A DNA stretch of 64,000 nt from CAVPMN01 sp963706425 (GTDB lineage: Bacteria > Actinomycetota > Acidimicrobiia > Acidimicrobiales > Acidimicrobilacustridaceae): the NCBI GenBank assembly GCA_963706425.1, contig CAVPMN010000020.1:2108001-2172000 (forward strand), written 5' to 3'. Shown here piece by piece: positions 25,944-34,825 of the stretch (the first letter of the stretch is position 1; each line of letters starts with the position of its first letter). Below the pieces are notes generated by a model, which was not told the origin of the DNA, did not search any database, and worked only from the letters and a program-made list of their open reading frames with translations. The translations under genes and the position numbers were made by a program.

Positions 25944-26819
25944 TCATACGAGGTCCTCGGTGCCGAGCGCCTTGGTGTAGGCCAGCACGCCGACGAGGAT
26001 GATGGCCATCAGCACGAAGCTCAGCGCAGCCGCGCTCGGATAGTCCTTCACCACCAGGTACTGGTTCTGGATGACGTTGCCGATCATCGTGGTCTGGGTG
26101 CTGCCGAGGTATTCGGCGTTGATGAAGTCGCCGCTCGACGGGATGAACACGAGCAGGCTGCCCGCGAACACGCCCGGCATCGACAGCGGGAGCACCACCT
26201 TGCGGAAGCCCCGCCACGCGTTGGAGTAGAGGTCGCGCGACGCCTCGACGAGTCGGGGATCGATCTTCTCGAGGCTCACGTAGAGCGGCAGGATCATGAA
26301 CGGCAGGAAGTTGTAGATGAGCCCGCCGATCACGCCCCAGCTCGTCGCCAGCAGACGCCCCTCCTGCGGGAGCAGCCCGATCGTGTCGAGCACCGAGACC
26401 AGCACGCCGTCGTCGGAGAGGATGGTCTTCCAGGCCAGGGTGCGCACGAGGAAGGTGACGAAGAACGGCAGGATCACCAGGCCCAGCAGCAGGTTCTTGT
26501 AGCGGCCCGACTTGAACGCGATGACGTAGGCCAACGGGTAGGCCATCAGCAGGCAGGCGACCGTGGTGATGCTGGCGTAGACGAACGACCGTGTGATCTG
26601 GTCGGAGAACCGGCTGAAGGCGTCGGTGTAGTTGCTCCACTCCCACGAGAACTCGAGCGTCGGCACGAACACCGAGCCAGTGTTGGTCGACAGCGACGTG
26701 CGCAGCAGGGCCCAGAAGGGCACCACGAAGAACACCGCCAGGTAGGCCAGCGCGGGCAGGATCATCAGATAAGGCGCCGCCTTGTTGCGCTGGCGCCCGC
26801 TGGCGGCTGTGCCGGCCAT
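25944..26819 (-). CDS. potB: Spermidine/putrescine ABC transporter permease, PotB type
   Basis: 291 residues, six predicted membrane helices. The EAA-type loop is VEASRDLYSNAWRGFRKVVLP. Located between the binding-protein gene (57 bp upstream) and potC. Substrate assignment as polyamine rests on the family and on the catabolic neighbours. Confidence 0.9.
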   Translation of the reverse strand: MAGTAASGRQRNKAAPYLMILPALAYLAVFFVVPFWALLRTSLSTNTGSVFVPTLEFSWEWSNYTDAFSRFSDQITRSFVYASITTVACLLMAYPLAYVIAFKSGRYKNLLLGLVILPFFVTFLVRTLAWKTILSDDGVLVSVLDTIGLLPQEGRLLATSWGVIGGLIYNFLPFMILPLYVSLEKIDPRLVEASRDLYSNAWRGFRKVVLPLSMPGVFAGSLLVFIPSSGDFINAEYLGSTQTTMIGNVIQNQYLVVKDYPSAAALSFVLMAIILVGVLAYTKALGTEDLV

Positions 26820-26876
26820 GTCAGCTCGGCTCCGGGTCGACCGGTGACCGAGCGGTCTGCGACGACGTGCGGCCGC

Positions 26877-28063
26877 TCACCCCCCGGTGACCTGCAGGTA
26901 GATGCCGGCGTACTCCTGCTCCTGCTCGTCGGTGAGCGGTGCCCAGCCGTAGAGCTTCTCGATGATCTCCGGCGTCGGGTTGACCAGCGGGTTCTCGGCG
27001 ACCTCGGGATCGAGCTTCTCGAGCTCCTCGGTCATGTCGGAGAGCACCGGCACGTACTGCACGAAGTTGACCAGCTCGGCGTAGTTCGTGCGGTCGTAGA
27101 CGAAGTTGATCCAGGCTTCGGCTCCGGCCTGGTTCTTCGACGTGTAGGGGATCACCATGGTGTCGACGAACGTGGTGGCGCCCGACTCGGGCACGACGAA
27201 GTCGAGTGCGGGGTTGTCGGCTTGGAGCTGCACGACATCGCCGGAGTAGGCCTGCGCGATCACCAGGTTGCCGGCGGCCAGGTCGTCGATGTAGTCGTTG
27301 CCGGTGAAGCGCCGGATCTGGCCCTTGCTCGACTCCTCCTCCACCTTGTCGGAGGCCTGCTGCACGGCCTCGGTGGTGGGCTCCACCGGGGTGTTGCCCT
27401 GCGACAGCATGATCATGCCGAGGCCGTCCTGGAAGTCGGAGAACAGCGACACCTGCCCGGCGAACGCCGGGATCCCAGAGGTCGTCGATGCTGGTGATCT
27501 CCCGTCCGGCCAGGTCGCGGTTGTAGGCGAGGCCGACCATGCCGGACATGTAGGGCATGGTGTACTGCCGGCCCGGATCGGTGGGCGACTCGAGCAGATC
27601 GGGACGCAGATTGCTCTTGTTGGGCACGTTGTCTGCGTTGATCTCGTTGAGCCAGCCGAGGTTGATGAGGCGGGTGGCCATGAAGGTGGTGGGCACGACG
27701 AGGTCGGTGCCGATGTCCTGCTGGCGCGACAGCGGCTCTTGCACCTTCGCGAACCACTCCTCGTTGTCGTTGAAGTCCTCCCGGTAGTCGACCGAGAAGC
27801 CGAGCTCTTCGGCTCGACCGGTCGATGAACCCGTCGACCATGTAGAGCGGCCAGTTCGAGATGCGCAGCGTCCCGCTGTCCTGGGCGACTGTGCCGTCGG
27901 TGGAGGTCGAGCTGTCGTCGTCGCTGCACGCCGCGAGGAACGCGGGTCCGAGCGCGATGGCCGCGGCGGTGGCCGCCCCGCGACCGAGGAAGCGTCGGCG
28001 CGACGCTCGCATGCCGGCGAGCTGGTTGAGGACCCTCGGGTCGATCTCGTTCGGACGGGCCAT
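26877..28063 (-). CDS. potD: Polyamine ABC transporter binding lipoprotein, PotD type (two frame breaks)
   Basis: Reassembled, about 395 residues. The N-terminus has a twin-arginine motif (RRRFLG) and a lipobox (FLAAC), so it is probably Tat-exported and lipid-anchored. The mature part shows the PotD pattern: RISNWPLYM, DYREDFNDNEEWF, DLVVPTTFM, MPYMSGMVGLAYN, SIDDLWDPAFAGQV and VPESGATTFVDTMVIP. Two single-base breaks, near 27816 and inside GGGATCCC at 27469-27476, split the frame; removing one base at each restores the family alignment. The transporter would depend on this protein, so a sequencing artefact is more likely than decay. Confidence 0.85.
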
Positions 28064-28175
28064 GGCGCATGCTCCCTTTGGGTTGGGTGTGGTTTGTCCG
28101 TTGCAGGTCGGTGGTCGGTCGAGGGCGGTTGGTGGATCGGGTTGGTCGGGTTGGTGACGTGGGGCGGCCGGGCGG

Positions 28176-29453
28176 TCAGCCTTCGTCGAGCATCTCTTCG
28201 AGGTCGGCGGGGGTGGGGATGTCGTCGGCGGGCAGCACGAGCGAGGCGTCGGACGGCCAGCCCACGTGGACGGAGTCGCCGGGCCGCAGCAGCGGCAGGT
28301 CGTGATCGTGCCCGACGTGGGCCACCACGGCTGAGCCGTCGGGGGCGGCCATGACCAGGCGCACCATGGCGCCCTGGAACGTGAGGTCGGTCACCGTCGC
28401 AGCCACCGAGGCCCCCGTGTCGATCGGGTCGGTGGCCACCCGCACCCGCTCGGGACGCACCATCAGCGTGGCCTCACCACCGGGTTCGATGCGGGTGTCG
28501 CCACACGCCGACGGGAGCGAGGTGCCGAGCGCGGTGACGTCGGCGAGCTCGCCGTCGGTGCTGTTCATGCGGCACGGCCAGAGGTTGGCCTGCCCGATGA
28601 AACCGGCGACGAACACGGTGGCCGGTCGGTTGTAGATGTCGACAGGTGTACCGATCTGGTCGACCTTGCCGGCGTTCATCACCGCGATGCGGTCGCTCAT
28701 GGTGAGCGCCTCTTCCTGATCGTGGGTGACGTAGACGAACGTGATGCCGACCTCGCGCTGGATGCGTTTGAGTTCGAACTGCATGGCGTGTCGAAGTTTG
28801 AGGTCGAGGGCGCCGAGGGGCTCGTCGAGCAGCAGCGCACTCGGGTAGTTCACCAGAGCGCGGGCCAGCGCCACCCGTTGCTGTTGGCCGCCCGAGAGCT
28901 GGGCTGGCTTGCGCTTGGCGAAGTCGCCCAGCCGCACGACCTCGAGCAACTCGTCGACTCGGCGGTTGATCTCGGACTTGTCGACCTTCTGGCTGCGCGG
29001 CCCGAAGGCCACGTTGTCCCACACCGTCATGTGCGGGAACAACGCGTAGTGCTGGAAGACGGTGTTGACGTTGCGCTTGTAGGGAGGCGTGCGAGAGACG
29101 TCGGTGCCCTCGAGGCGCAGCGCGCCCTCGGTCGGGGTCTCGAAGCCGGCGATCATGCGCAGCGTCGTGGTCTTGCCGCAGCCCGACGGGCCGAGCATCG
29201 AGAAGAACTCGCCCTGAGCGATCGAGAAGTTGGCGTCGTCGACGGCGACGAAGTCGCCGAAGCGCTTCGTGACGTGATCGATCTCGATCACCGGGCGGCC
29301 GTGCTCGACGGCGGTGCTCTGCTCGGCGGAGAGGCCGGCCGATACCGGTTCGGTGCTCGAGGTGCCGTGGTCGCTCAGGATCGCCCCTCTCGTTGCGAAC
29401 GGCCCCCTCAGACCGTTCGCAGGCAGATTCGCGGACTTCCCTCGAGTGCGCAA
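28176..29453 (-). CDS. potA: Polyamine ABC transporter ATP-binding protein, PotA type
   Basis: 425 residues from TTG 29453, with a ~54-residue extension before the ABC core. Walker A GPSGCGKTTT, signature LSGGQQQRVALARAL, Walker B ALLLDEPLGALD and H-loop YVTHDQEEAL are intact. The C-terminal ~130 residues form a TOBE-like domain (VRPERVRV). First gene of the minus-strand operon potA-potD-potB-potC-aminotransferase-ald-lrp. The start is uncertain because no good ATG or GTG precedes the core. Confidence 0.9.
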   Translation of the reverse strand: MRTRGKSANLPANGLRGPFATRGAILSDHGTSSTEPVSAGLSAEQSTAVEHGRPVIEIDHVTKRFGDFVAVDDANFSIAQGEFFSMLGPSGCGKTTTLRMIAGFETPTEGALRLEGTDVSRTPPYKRNVNTVFQHYALFPHMTVWDNVAFGPRSQKVDKSEINRRVDELLEVVRLGDFAKRKPAQLSGGQQQRVALARALVNYPSALLLDEPLGALDLKLRHAMQFELKRIQREVGITFVYVTHDQEEALTMSDRIAVMNAGKVDQIGTPVDIYNRPATVFVAGFIGQANLWPCRMNSTDGELADVTALGTSLPSACGDTRIEPGGEATLMVRPERVRVATDPIDTGASVAATVTDLTFQGAMVRLVMAAPDGSAVVAHVGHDHDLPLLRPGDSVHVGWPSDASLVLPADDIPTPADLEEMLDEG

Positions 29454-29559
29454 GCGATCCCGTCGTCAGTTAACACTTCCGCAATGGAATCCCTTGCACC
29501 GCTCGCGTACCGGGACGCATGCTCTGTGCAGACCGAGCGCTGATCAGAGGAGTGACGAC

Positions 29560-30981
29560 GTGGCCTACGAGAACTTCATCGGCGGGGGCTGGAAGCCAGC
29601 GGCGGACGGAGCGACCGACGACGTGGTCAACCCGGCGACCGGCGAGGTCATCGCCCAGGTGCCGTCGAGTGACGCCACCGACGTCGACGCCGCGGTGGCC
29701 AGCGCAACCGAGGCGTTCGACTCCTGGGGAAAGACCACCCCTCGGGAGCGCAGCGAGAAGCTGCTCGCGCTCGCCCAGGCGGTCGAGGACAACATCGACG
29801 AGCTGAAGACGCTCGAGATGCAGAACGTCGGCAAGCCGGTGTCGATCATCGACTTCGAGTTCGACCTCACCGTCGACAACCTGCGCTTCTTCGCCGGCGC
29901 CACGAGGTGCATGGGCACGCAGGCGGCGGGGGAGTACCTCGAAGACCACACGTCGATGCTGCGTCGCGATCCACTCGGCGTGTGCGTCGGCATCGCACCG
30001 TGGAACTACCCCCTCAACATGGCCATCTGGAAGCTGGGCCCTGCGCTCGCCGCGGGCAACACCTTCATCCTCAAGCCATCCGAGCTCACCCCGCTCACGG
30101 CGCTGAAGCTGGCCGAGATCTCGGCCGACATCTTCCCGCCAGGGGTGTTCAACGTGCTGTGCGGCCAGGGTGAGACCGCGGGCGACGCGCTGGTGAAGCA
30201 CCCCGGCGTGGCGATGCTGTCCCTCACCGGCGACGTGGCGACGGGCAAGCTCATCGCCCGCAACGCGGCCGAGAGCCTCAAGCGGGTGCACCTCGAGCTC
30301 GGTGGCAAGGCGCCCGTCGTGGTGTTCGACGATGCCGACCTCGAGGCGGTGGTGGCCACCCTCGCCGAAGCCGCCTATTACAACTCTGGGCAGGACTGCA
30401 CGGCGCCGTGTCGGGTGGTGGCCGGCCCCTCCGTCTACGACAACCTGGTCGGGGCGTTGTCCGACGCGGTGGCTGCGCTCGCGGTCGGCGACCCGAGCGA
30501 CGAGAACACCGCGGTGGGCCCGGTGGTGTCGCGCGACCAGCAGGAACGGGTGGCGTCGATGGTGTCCCGTGCCGCCGACGGAGGCGCCGAGGTGGTGACC
30601 GGCGGCGCGGTCATCGACCGGCCGGGGTTCTTCTACGAGGCGACGGTCGTGGCCAACCCCGCGCAGGACAGCGAGATCGTGCAACGAGAGGTCTTCGGCC
30701 CGGTGGTGAGCGTGCAGCGCTTCTCCGACGAGGATCAGGCGCTGGCCTGGGCCAATGGCGTCGACTACGGCCTGGCGGCGAGCGTGTGGACGTCCGACGT
30801 CGGCCGGGCGATGCGAATGGCGCGGTCGCTCATGTTCGGCACCGTGTGGATCAACGACCACATCCCCATCGTCTCCGAGTTGCCCCACGGGGGCTTCAAG
30901 CAGAGCGGCTACGGCAAGGACATGTCGATCTCGGCCATCGAGCACTACACCGAGCTCAAGCACGTGATGGTGAAGTTCTGA
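29560..30981 (+). CDS. Aminobutyraldehyde dehydrogenase-like aldehyde dehydrogenase
   Basis: 473 residues from GTG 29560, supported by AGAGGAG 9-14 nt upstream. Aldehyde dehydrogenase hallmarks: APWNYPLNM, LELGGKAP with the general-base Glu, and NSGQDCTAPCR with the nucleophilic Cys. This Cys context and the C-terminal HGGFKQSGYGKDMS pattern are typical of gamma-aminobutyraldehyde dehydrogenases (PatD/Prr), which oxidise the aldehyde from putrescine to GABA. Divergent from potA by about 107 bp, so uptake and oxidation may share control. Confidence 0.9.
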   Translation: MAYENFIGGGWKPAADGATDDVVNPATGEVIAQVPSSDATDVDAAVASATEAFDSWGKTTPRERSEKLLALAQAVEDNIDELKTLEMQNVGKPVSIIDFEFDLTVDNLRFFAGATRCMGTQAAGEYLEDHTSMLRRDPLGVCVGIAPWNYPLNMAIWKLGPALAAGNTFILKPSELTPLTALKLAEISADIFPPGVFNVLCGQGETAGDALVKHPGVAMLSLTGDVATGKLIARNAAESLKRVHLELGGKAPVVVFDDADLEAVVATLAEAAYYNSGQDCTAPCRVVAGPSVYDNLVGALSDAVAALAVGDPSDENTAVGPVVSRDQQERVASMVSRAADGGAEVVTGGAVIDRPGFFYEATVVANPAQDSEIVQREVFGPVVSVQRFSDEDQALAWANGVDYGLAASVWTSDVGRAMRMARSLMFGTVWINDHIPIVSELPHGGFKQSGYGKDMSISAIEHYTELKHVMVKF

Positions 30982-32366
30982 TGGCGCCGCTCTCGGAAGG
31001 CACCGACATCGCCGGCACCGACCTGTCGAGGCGCGCCGCCGAGATCGCCGACGCCGAGATGGCGATCTGGCTCGAGCGCACCACGGCCAGCAAGGCCTTG
31101 TTCGAGCGTGCGGTCGAGCATCTGCCGCTCGGAGTGCCGTCGTCGTTCCAGGCGGGCGATCCCTATCCCGTCTACGTCGAGCGGGGCCACGGCAGCCACG
31201 TGTGGGATGTCGACGGCACCGAATACCTCGACTTCCACGGCGGGTTCGGCGTCAACATCGTCGGCCACGCGCACCCGAAGATCGTCGAGGCCATCACCCG
31301 CGCGGCCAACACCGGCACGCACTTCGCAGCGCCCACACCGGTCACTGTCGAGTTGGCCGAGGCGATCTGCGAGCGCTTCGGACTCGACGAGGTGCGCTTC
31401 GCCAACTCGGGCACCGAGGCCACCATGGACGCCATCCGGGTGGCGCGCGCCGCCACCGGTCGCGACCTCGTCGTGAAGATCGAAGGCTCCTACCACGGCC
31501 ACCACGACACGGTGATGTTCTCGGTGGTGCCCAACTCCGACGCCATCGGCGGGCGCGACATGCCGTCGTCGACGCCGTTGTCGCTCGGCATCCCGGCCGA
31601 CGTGGCCCGGTTCACCCTGGTGGTGCCCTTCAACGACGCCGACCAGTTCGAGAGCCTGCTCGCCGAGCGCGGCTCGGAGATCGCGTGCCTCATCCTCGAG
31701 CCGGTGATGATGAACATCGGCATCGTCGAGCCCGAGCCGGGCTATCTCCAGCGGCTGCGCGACCTTTGCGACCAGCACGGTGTGGTGCTGATCTTCGACG
31801 AGGTGAAGTCCGGGGCCACCGTGGCCTATGGCGGCGCCGCCGAGCGCTACGGCGTGAAGCCCCACCTGTCGTGTTATGCCAAGGCGCTCTTCGGCGGCAC
31901 GCCTGGTGCCGCGTTCGGCGGTGAGAAGGCGGTCATGGACATCATCGCCAACGGCGCCGCGCAGATGGGCACGTTCAACGGCAACCCGCTGGTGGCGGCC
32001 GCCGGGTTGGCGTGTCTCACCGAGGTGATGACCCGTGAGGCCTACGCCTATCTGGCCGGCCTCGGTGCCCGGCTCGCCGCTGGCTGCCAGCAGGCCATCG
32101 ACACCAGCGGCATCCCCGCCCACACCACCGACCTGGGCGCCAAGGGCGCGGTGTCGTTCCGGCGTGACCGGCTGCGCAACTACCGCGATTTCCTCGCCAC
32201 CAAGCCGGAGCTGTTCGGCGCGGCGTTCCCGTGGGCGCTCAACCGCGGCATCTTCATGACTCCGGGCGACGAGGAGCAGTGGACGTTGTCGGTGCAGCAC
32301 ACCGACGCCGACGTCGACCGCTACGTCGAGCAGTTCGCCGGGTTCTGCAGCGCGCTGGCGGAGTGA
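30981..32366 (+). CDS. Class III aminotransferase, glutamate-1-semialdehyde aminomutase-like
   Basis: 461 residues. ATG 30981 overlaps the previous stop (TGATG). Hallmarks: FANSGTEATMDAIRVARA, EGSYHGHHD, DEVKSG, and PLP Lys in CYAKALFGGTPGAAFGG. The pattern is of the HemL-like branch, but the residues after Lys differ from true HemL (usual GGGLPVGA), so a catabolic transaminase is more likely than tetrapyrrole synthesis. Middle gene of the aldehyde dehydrogenase-aminotransferase-nitrilase operon. Confidence 0.88.
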   Translation: MAPLSEGTDIAGTDLSRRAAEIADAEMAIWLERTTASKALFERAVEHLPLGVPSSFQAGDPYPVYVERGHGSHVWDVDGTEYLDFHGGFGVNIVGHAHPKIVEAITRAANTGTHFAAPTPVTVELAEAICERFGLDEVRFANSGTEATMDAIRVARAATGRDLVVKIEGSYHGHHDTVMFSVVPNSDAIGGRDMPSSTPLSLGIPADVARFTLVVPFNDADQFESLLAERGSEIACLILEPVMMNIGIVEPEPGYLQRLRDLCDQHGVVLIFDEVKSGATVAYGGAAERYGVKPHLSCYAKALFGGTPGAAFGGEKAVMDIIANGAAQMGTFNGNPLVAAAGLACLTEVMTREAYAYLAGLGARLAAGCQQAIDTSGIPAHTTDLGAKGAVSFRRDRLRNYRDFLATKPELFGAAFPWALNRGIFMTPGDEEQWTLSVQHTDADVDRYVEQFAGFCSALAE

Positions 32367-33331
32367 GCGACTTCCGTCTCTACTCGACCGCAGGTTCGGT
32401 CCCGCCGTCGTTGGCCCACGCTCGTCCCGCGGAGCGCGGCATGTTCCGCGTGGGCGCCGTGCAGAGCGCCTGGCACCCCGACCCCGACGAGCACCGTGCG
32501 GTGCTCGCCGAGGGCGTCGGCCTGGCGGCCCGCGAAGGCGCCCAACTGGTGTGCCTGCAGGAGCTGACGCTGTCGCGCTACTTCGCGGTCGACCCGCGTG
32601 GGGCGGCCGAGGTGGACGTCGAGCCCGAGCCGCTGCCCGGTGGGGCCACCCACCGCTTCGCCGCCGACCTGGCCGCCGAGCACGGCGTGCACGTACACGC
32701 CTCCCTCTACGAACACGCTTCTCCGAAATTGGTGCGTGAAACCACCCCTACGGGTGTTTCACGCACCAATTTGGGATTCAATACGGCGATCTGCGTGGCG
32801 CCCGACGGCACGCTCGTGGCCCGCACCCGCAAGTTGCACCTGCCGGTGACCGAGGGCTACTTCGAAGACCGCTACTTCCTGCCGGGCGACACCGGCTTCC
32901 CCGTCAGCACGATCGCCGGCGCGCACGTGGGGTTCCCGACGTGCTGGGACCAGTGGTTCCCCGAGCTGTCCCGCGCCTACTCGCTGGCTGGCGCCGATCT
33001 CATCGTCTATCCGACGGCCATCGGGTCGGAGCCCGACCATCCGACGTTCGACACCCAGCCGCTGTGGCAGCAGGTCATCGTCGGCCAGGGCATCGCCAAC
33101 GGCACGTTCATGGTGGCGGTCAACCGCGTCGGCGCCGAGGCTCCGCTCGTGTTCTACGGATCGTCGTTCATCTCCGACCCCTACGGTCGGGTGCTGGTGC
33201 AGGCCGGCCGTGACGAGCACGCGGTGTTGGTCGCCGATCTCGATCTCGACGCCCGGCGCGACTGGCTCGAGCTCTTCCCGTTCCTGAGCACCCGCCGGCC
33301 CGACGCCTACGGACCCCTGGTCGATCCCTGA
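32363..33331 (+). CDS. N-carbamoylputrescine amidase-like nitrilase with in-frame repeat insertion
   Basis: 322 residues from GTG 32363 (4-bp overlap with the preceding gene). Triad in CLQELTLSRYF (Glu), RTRKLHLP (Lys) and PTCWDQWFPE (Cys); the Cys motif is that of carbamoylputrescine amidases, which release putrescine, CO2 and ammonia. Between HASLYEHAS and GFNTAICVAPDG, where relatives have a short turn, lie about 16 extra residues (PKLVRETT... SRTNLG) encoded by hairpin copy 3. The frame continues correctly afterwards. Whether the insert is tolerated in the folded enzyme is unknown. Confidence 0.87.
   Translation: MSDFRLYSTAGSVPPSLAHARPAERGMFRVGAVQSAWHPDPDEHRAVLAEGVGLAAREGAQLVCLQELTLSRYFAVDPRGAAEVDVEPEPLPGGATHRFAADLAAEHGVHVHASLYEHASPKLVRETTPTGVSRTNLGFNTAICVAPDGTLVARTRKLHLPVTEGYFEDRYFLPGDTGFPVSTIAGAHVGFPTCWDQWFPELSRAYSLAGADLIVYPTAIGSEPDHPTFDTQPLWQQVIVGQGIANGTFMVAVNRVGAEAPLVFYGSSFISDPYGRVLVQAGRDEHAVLVADLDLDARRDWLELFPFLSTRRPDAYGPLVDP
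32727..32773. repeat. Hairpin repeat element, copy 3 (inside a coding sequence)
   Basis: Arms 32727-32748 and 32753-32773 with a 4-nt loop and one single-base bulge (a G present in copy 2 is missing). It is read through in frame in the nitrilase gene, encoding LVRETTPTGVSRTNL. Confidence 0.9.
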
Positions 33332-33342
33332 CCCCGACCACC

Positions 33343-33391
33343 GTTCTGGCGTCCGTGGGTGTCGCCCAGCGCACCAAACCGACGCCAGAAC
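33343..33391. terminator. Bidirectional terminator-like hairpin
   Basis: GTTCTGGCGTC (33343-33353) and GACGCCAGAAC (33381-33391) are perfect 11-bp arms between two convergent genes. Confidence 0.5.
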
Positions 33392-33414
33392 AAGGGATGG
33401 CGACGGGGTCGAGC

Positions 33415-34702
33415 TCAGAAGCCGCGGTCGTGCCAGTGGAACCAGGCGCCAACCAGGGGCAGATACGCGGCGCGCAGTCGCCACGCCGGGATGGGCCGGT
33501 GGCGGAGCCGGGCGAACGACGGGAGCTCACCGTCGCCGCAGAGCACGCTGGCCAGGCGACCACCCATCCAGGTGTTGAGGGCCACGCCCGAGCCGTTGCA
33601 TCCGGTGGCGTACCAGGCGCCCCCGCTGCGCCCGACGTGGGGCAGGCGGTCGAGCGTGATGGCCACGTTGCCACCCCACGCGAAGTCGATCGCCACGCCG
33701 GCCAGCTGCGGATGCACCTTCACCATCTGGGTGTAGAGAAAGTCGCGCGCCTGCTCGATGGTGGAGGGAGCGAGCGACCGCCGTCCACCGAACACCATGC
33801 GGCCGTCGGCGGTGAGCCGCCAGTAGAAGAGGAAGCTCTTCGTATCGACGAACATGCGGTGCCGGGGGCTGACGGCCCGGGCCAGGTCGGCATCGAGCAC
33901 CTCGGTGGCGATGATGAAGCTGCCGACCGGCAGGACTCTTCGGCGCAGGTCGGGCAGCACGCCGTCGGTGTACGCGTTCGTCAGGGCCAGCACCTGCCGA
34001 CACTCGACCGCACCCCGCGGGGTGGTGACCGTGAAGCCACCGCGCGACGCGCGGCTCGATGAGCGTCGCGGGGGTCTCCGCGTGGAGCTGCGCGCCGGCG
34101 CGCTCGGTCAGGCGGACCAAACCGGCGTGGAAGGCCGCCGGCTGCAGGCCTCCGGTGCGACCGATCACCACGCCGCCGTGGTAGATGGTCGAGCCGATCT
34201 CGTCGAGGAGCTGGTCGCGTTCGACGAAGCTCACGTCTTCACCCAGCTCGTCGCGGTGCTCGGCGGCGAAGGCGCGCAGCTCGGGCACCACCCTGGGTGC
34301 GTGGGCGAGGTAGAGCTGGCCGGTGCGGGCGTAGTGGCAGTCGATGTGCTCGCGCTCGATCAGCGCCTCGACCTCGTCGAACGCCTCGTTGACCTCCGCG
34401 TAGAGCACCCGACCGAGCGGCCCGTACTGGCGCTCGAGTGTCGCGGGGCCGGCTTTGAGCTCGGGGATGACCATGCCCCCGTTGCGCGTCGACGCGCCAC
34501 GTCCGAGTGGGTCCTTCTCGAGCAGCACGGTGTGCAGGCCCCGTCGGGCGCACTCACGGGCCGCGGCCAGGCCGGCGTAGCCGCCCCCGATGACGACCAC
34601 GTCCGCGGACGCGGGCAGCGGCTCCGGCTCGACCCGCGGGGTGGTGATCTGGGCCTGCCAGAGGACCGCCTCGGCGTAGTCGGGCGACACGACAGCGGGC
34701 AT
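33415..34702 (-). CDS. FAD-dependent amine oxidase, gamma-glutamylputrescine oxidase-like (one frame break)
   Basis: About 428 residues after joining two frames. N-terminal FAD-binding motif VVIGGGYAGLAAARE and RGASTRNGGM of the DAO/PuuB family; C-terminal part has FFYWRLTADGRMVFGGR-like sequence and ATGCNGSGVALNTWMG that close the FAD site. Members oxidise secondary or glutamylated amines such as gamma-glutamylputrescine to aldehydes. The frame break lies in the interrupted palindrome 34040-34054. It converges on the nitrilase and is divergent from the next aminotransferase. Confidence 0.83.
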
Positions 34703-34710
34703 GCTCGCGG

Positions 34711-34716
34711 ACGCTA
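34711..34716 (-). promoter_or_regulatory. -10-like box TAGCGT (minus strand)
   Basis: Ends 9 nt before ATG 34702 of the FAD oxidase. Confidence 0.4.
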
Positions 34717-34825
34717 GCTGAGCTTTCGCTTGATCTTTTGGCCCGACTGCCGTGGAATCACGGGGAGTATTCCCTGTTCACGACGGATTCCGTTGCGTCC
34801 GTCCCCCACCGGAGACCGATAGCTC

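Noticed and set aside
30408..30980. Upstream extension of the aminotransferase at 30981
   Set aside because: Arg/Gly-rich shadow of the aldehyde dehydrogenase frame.
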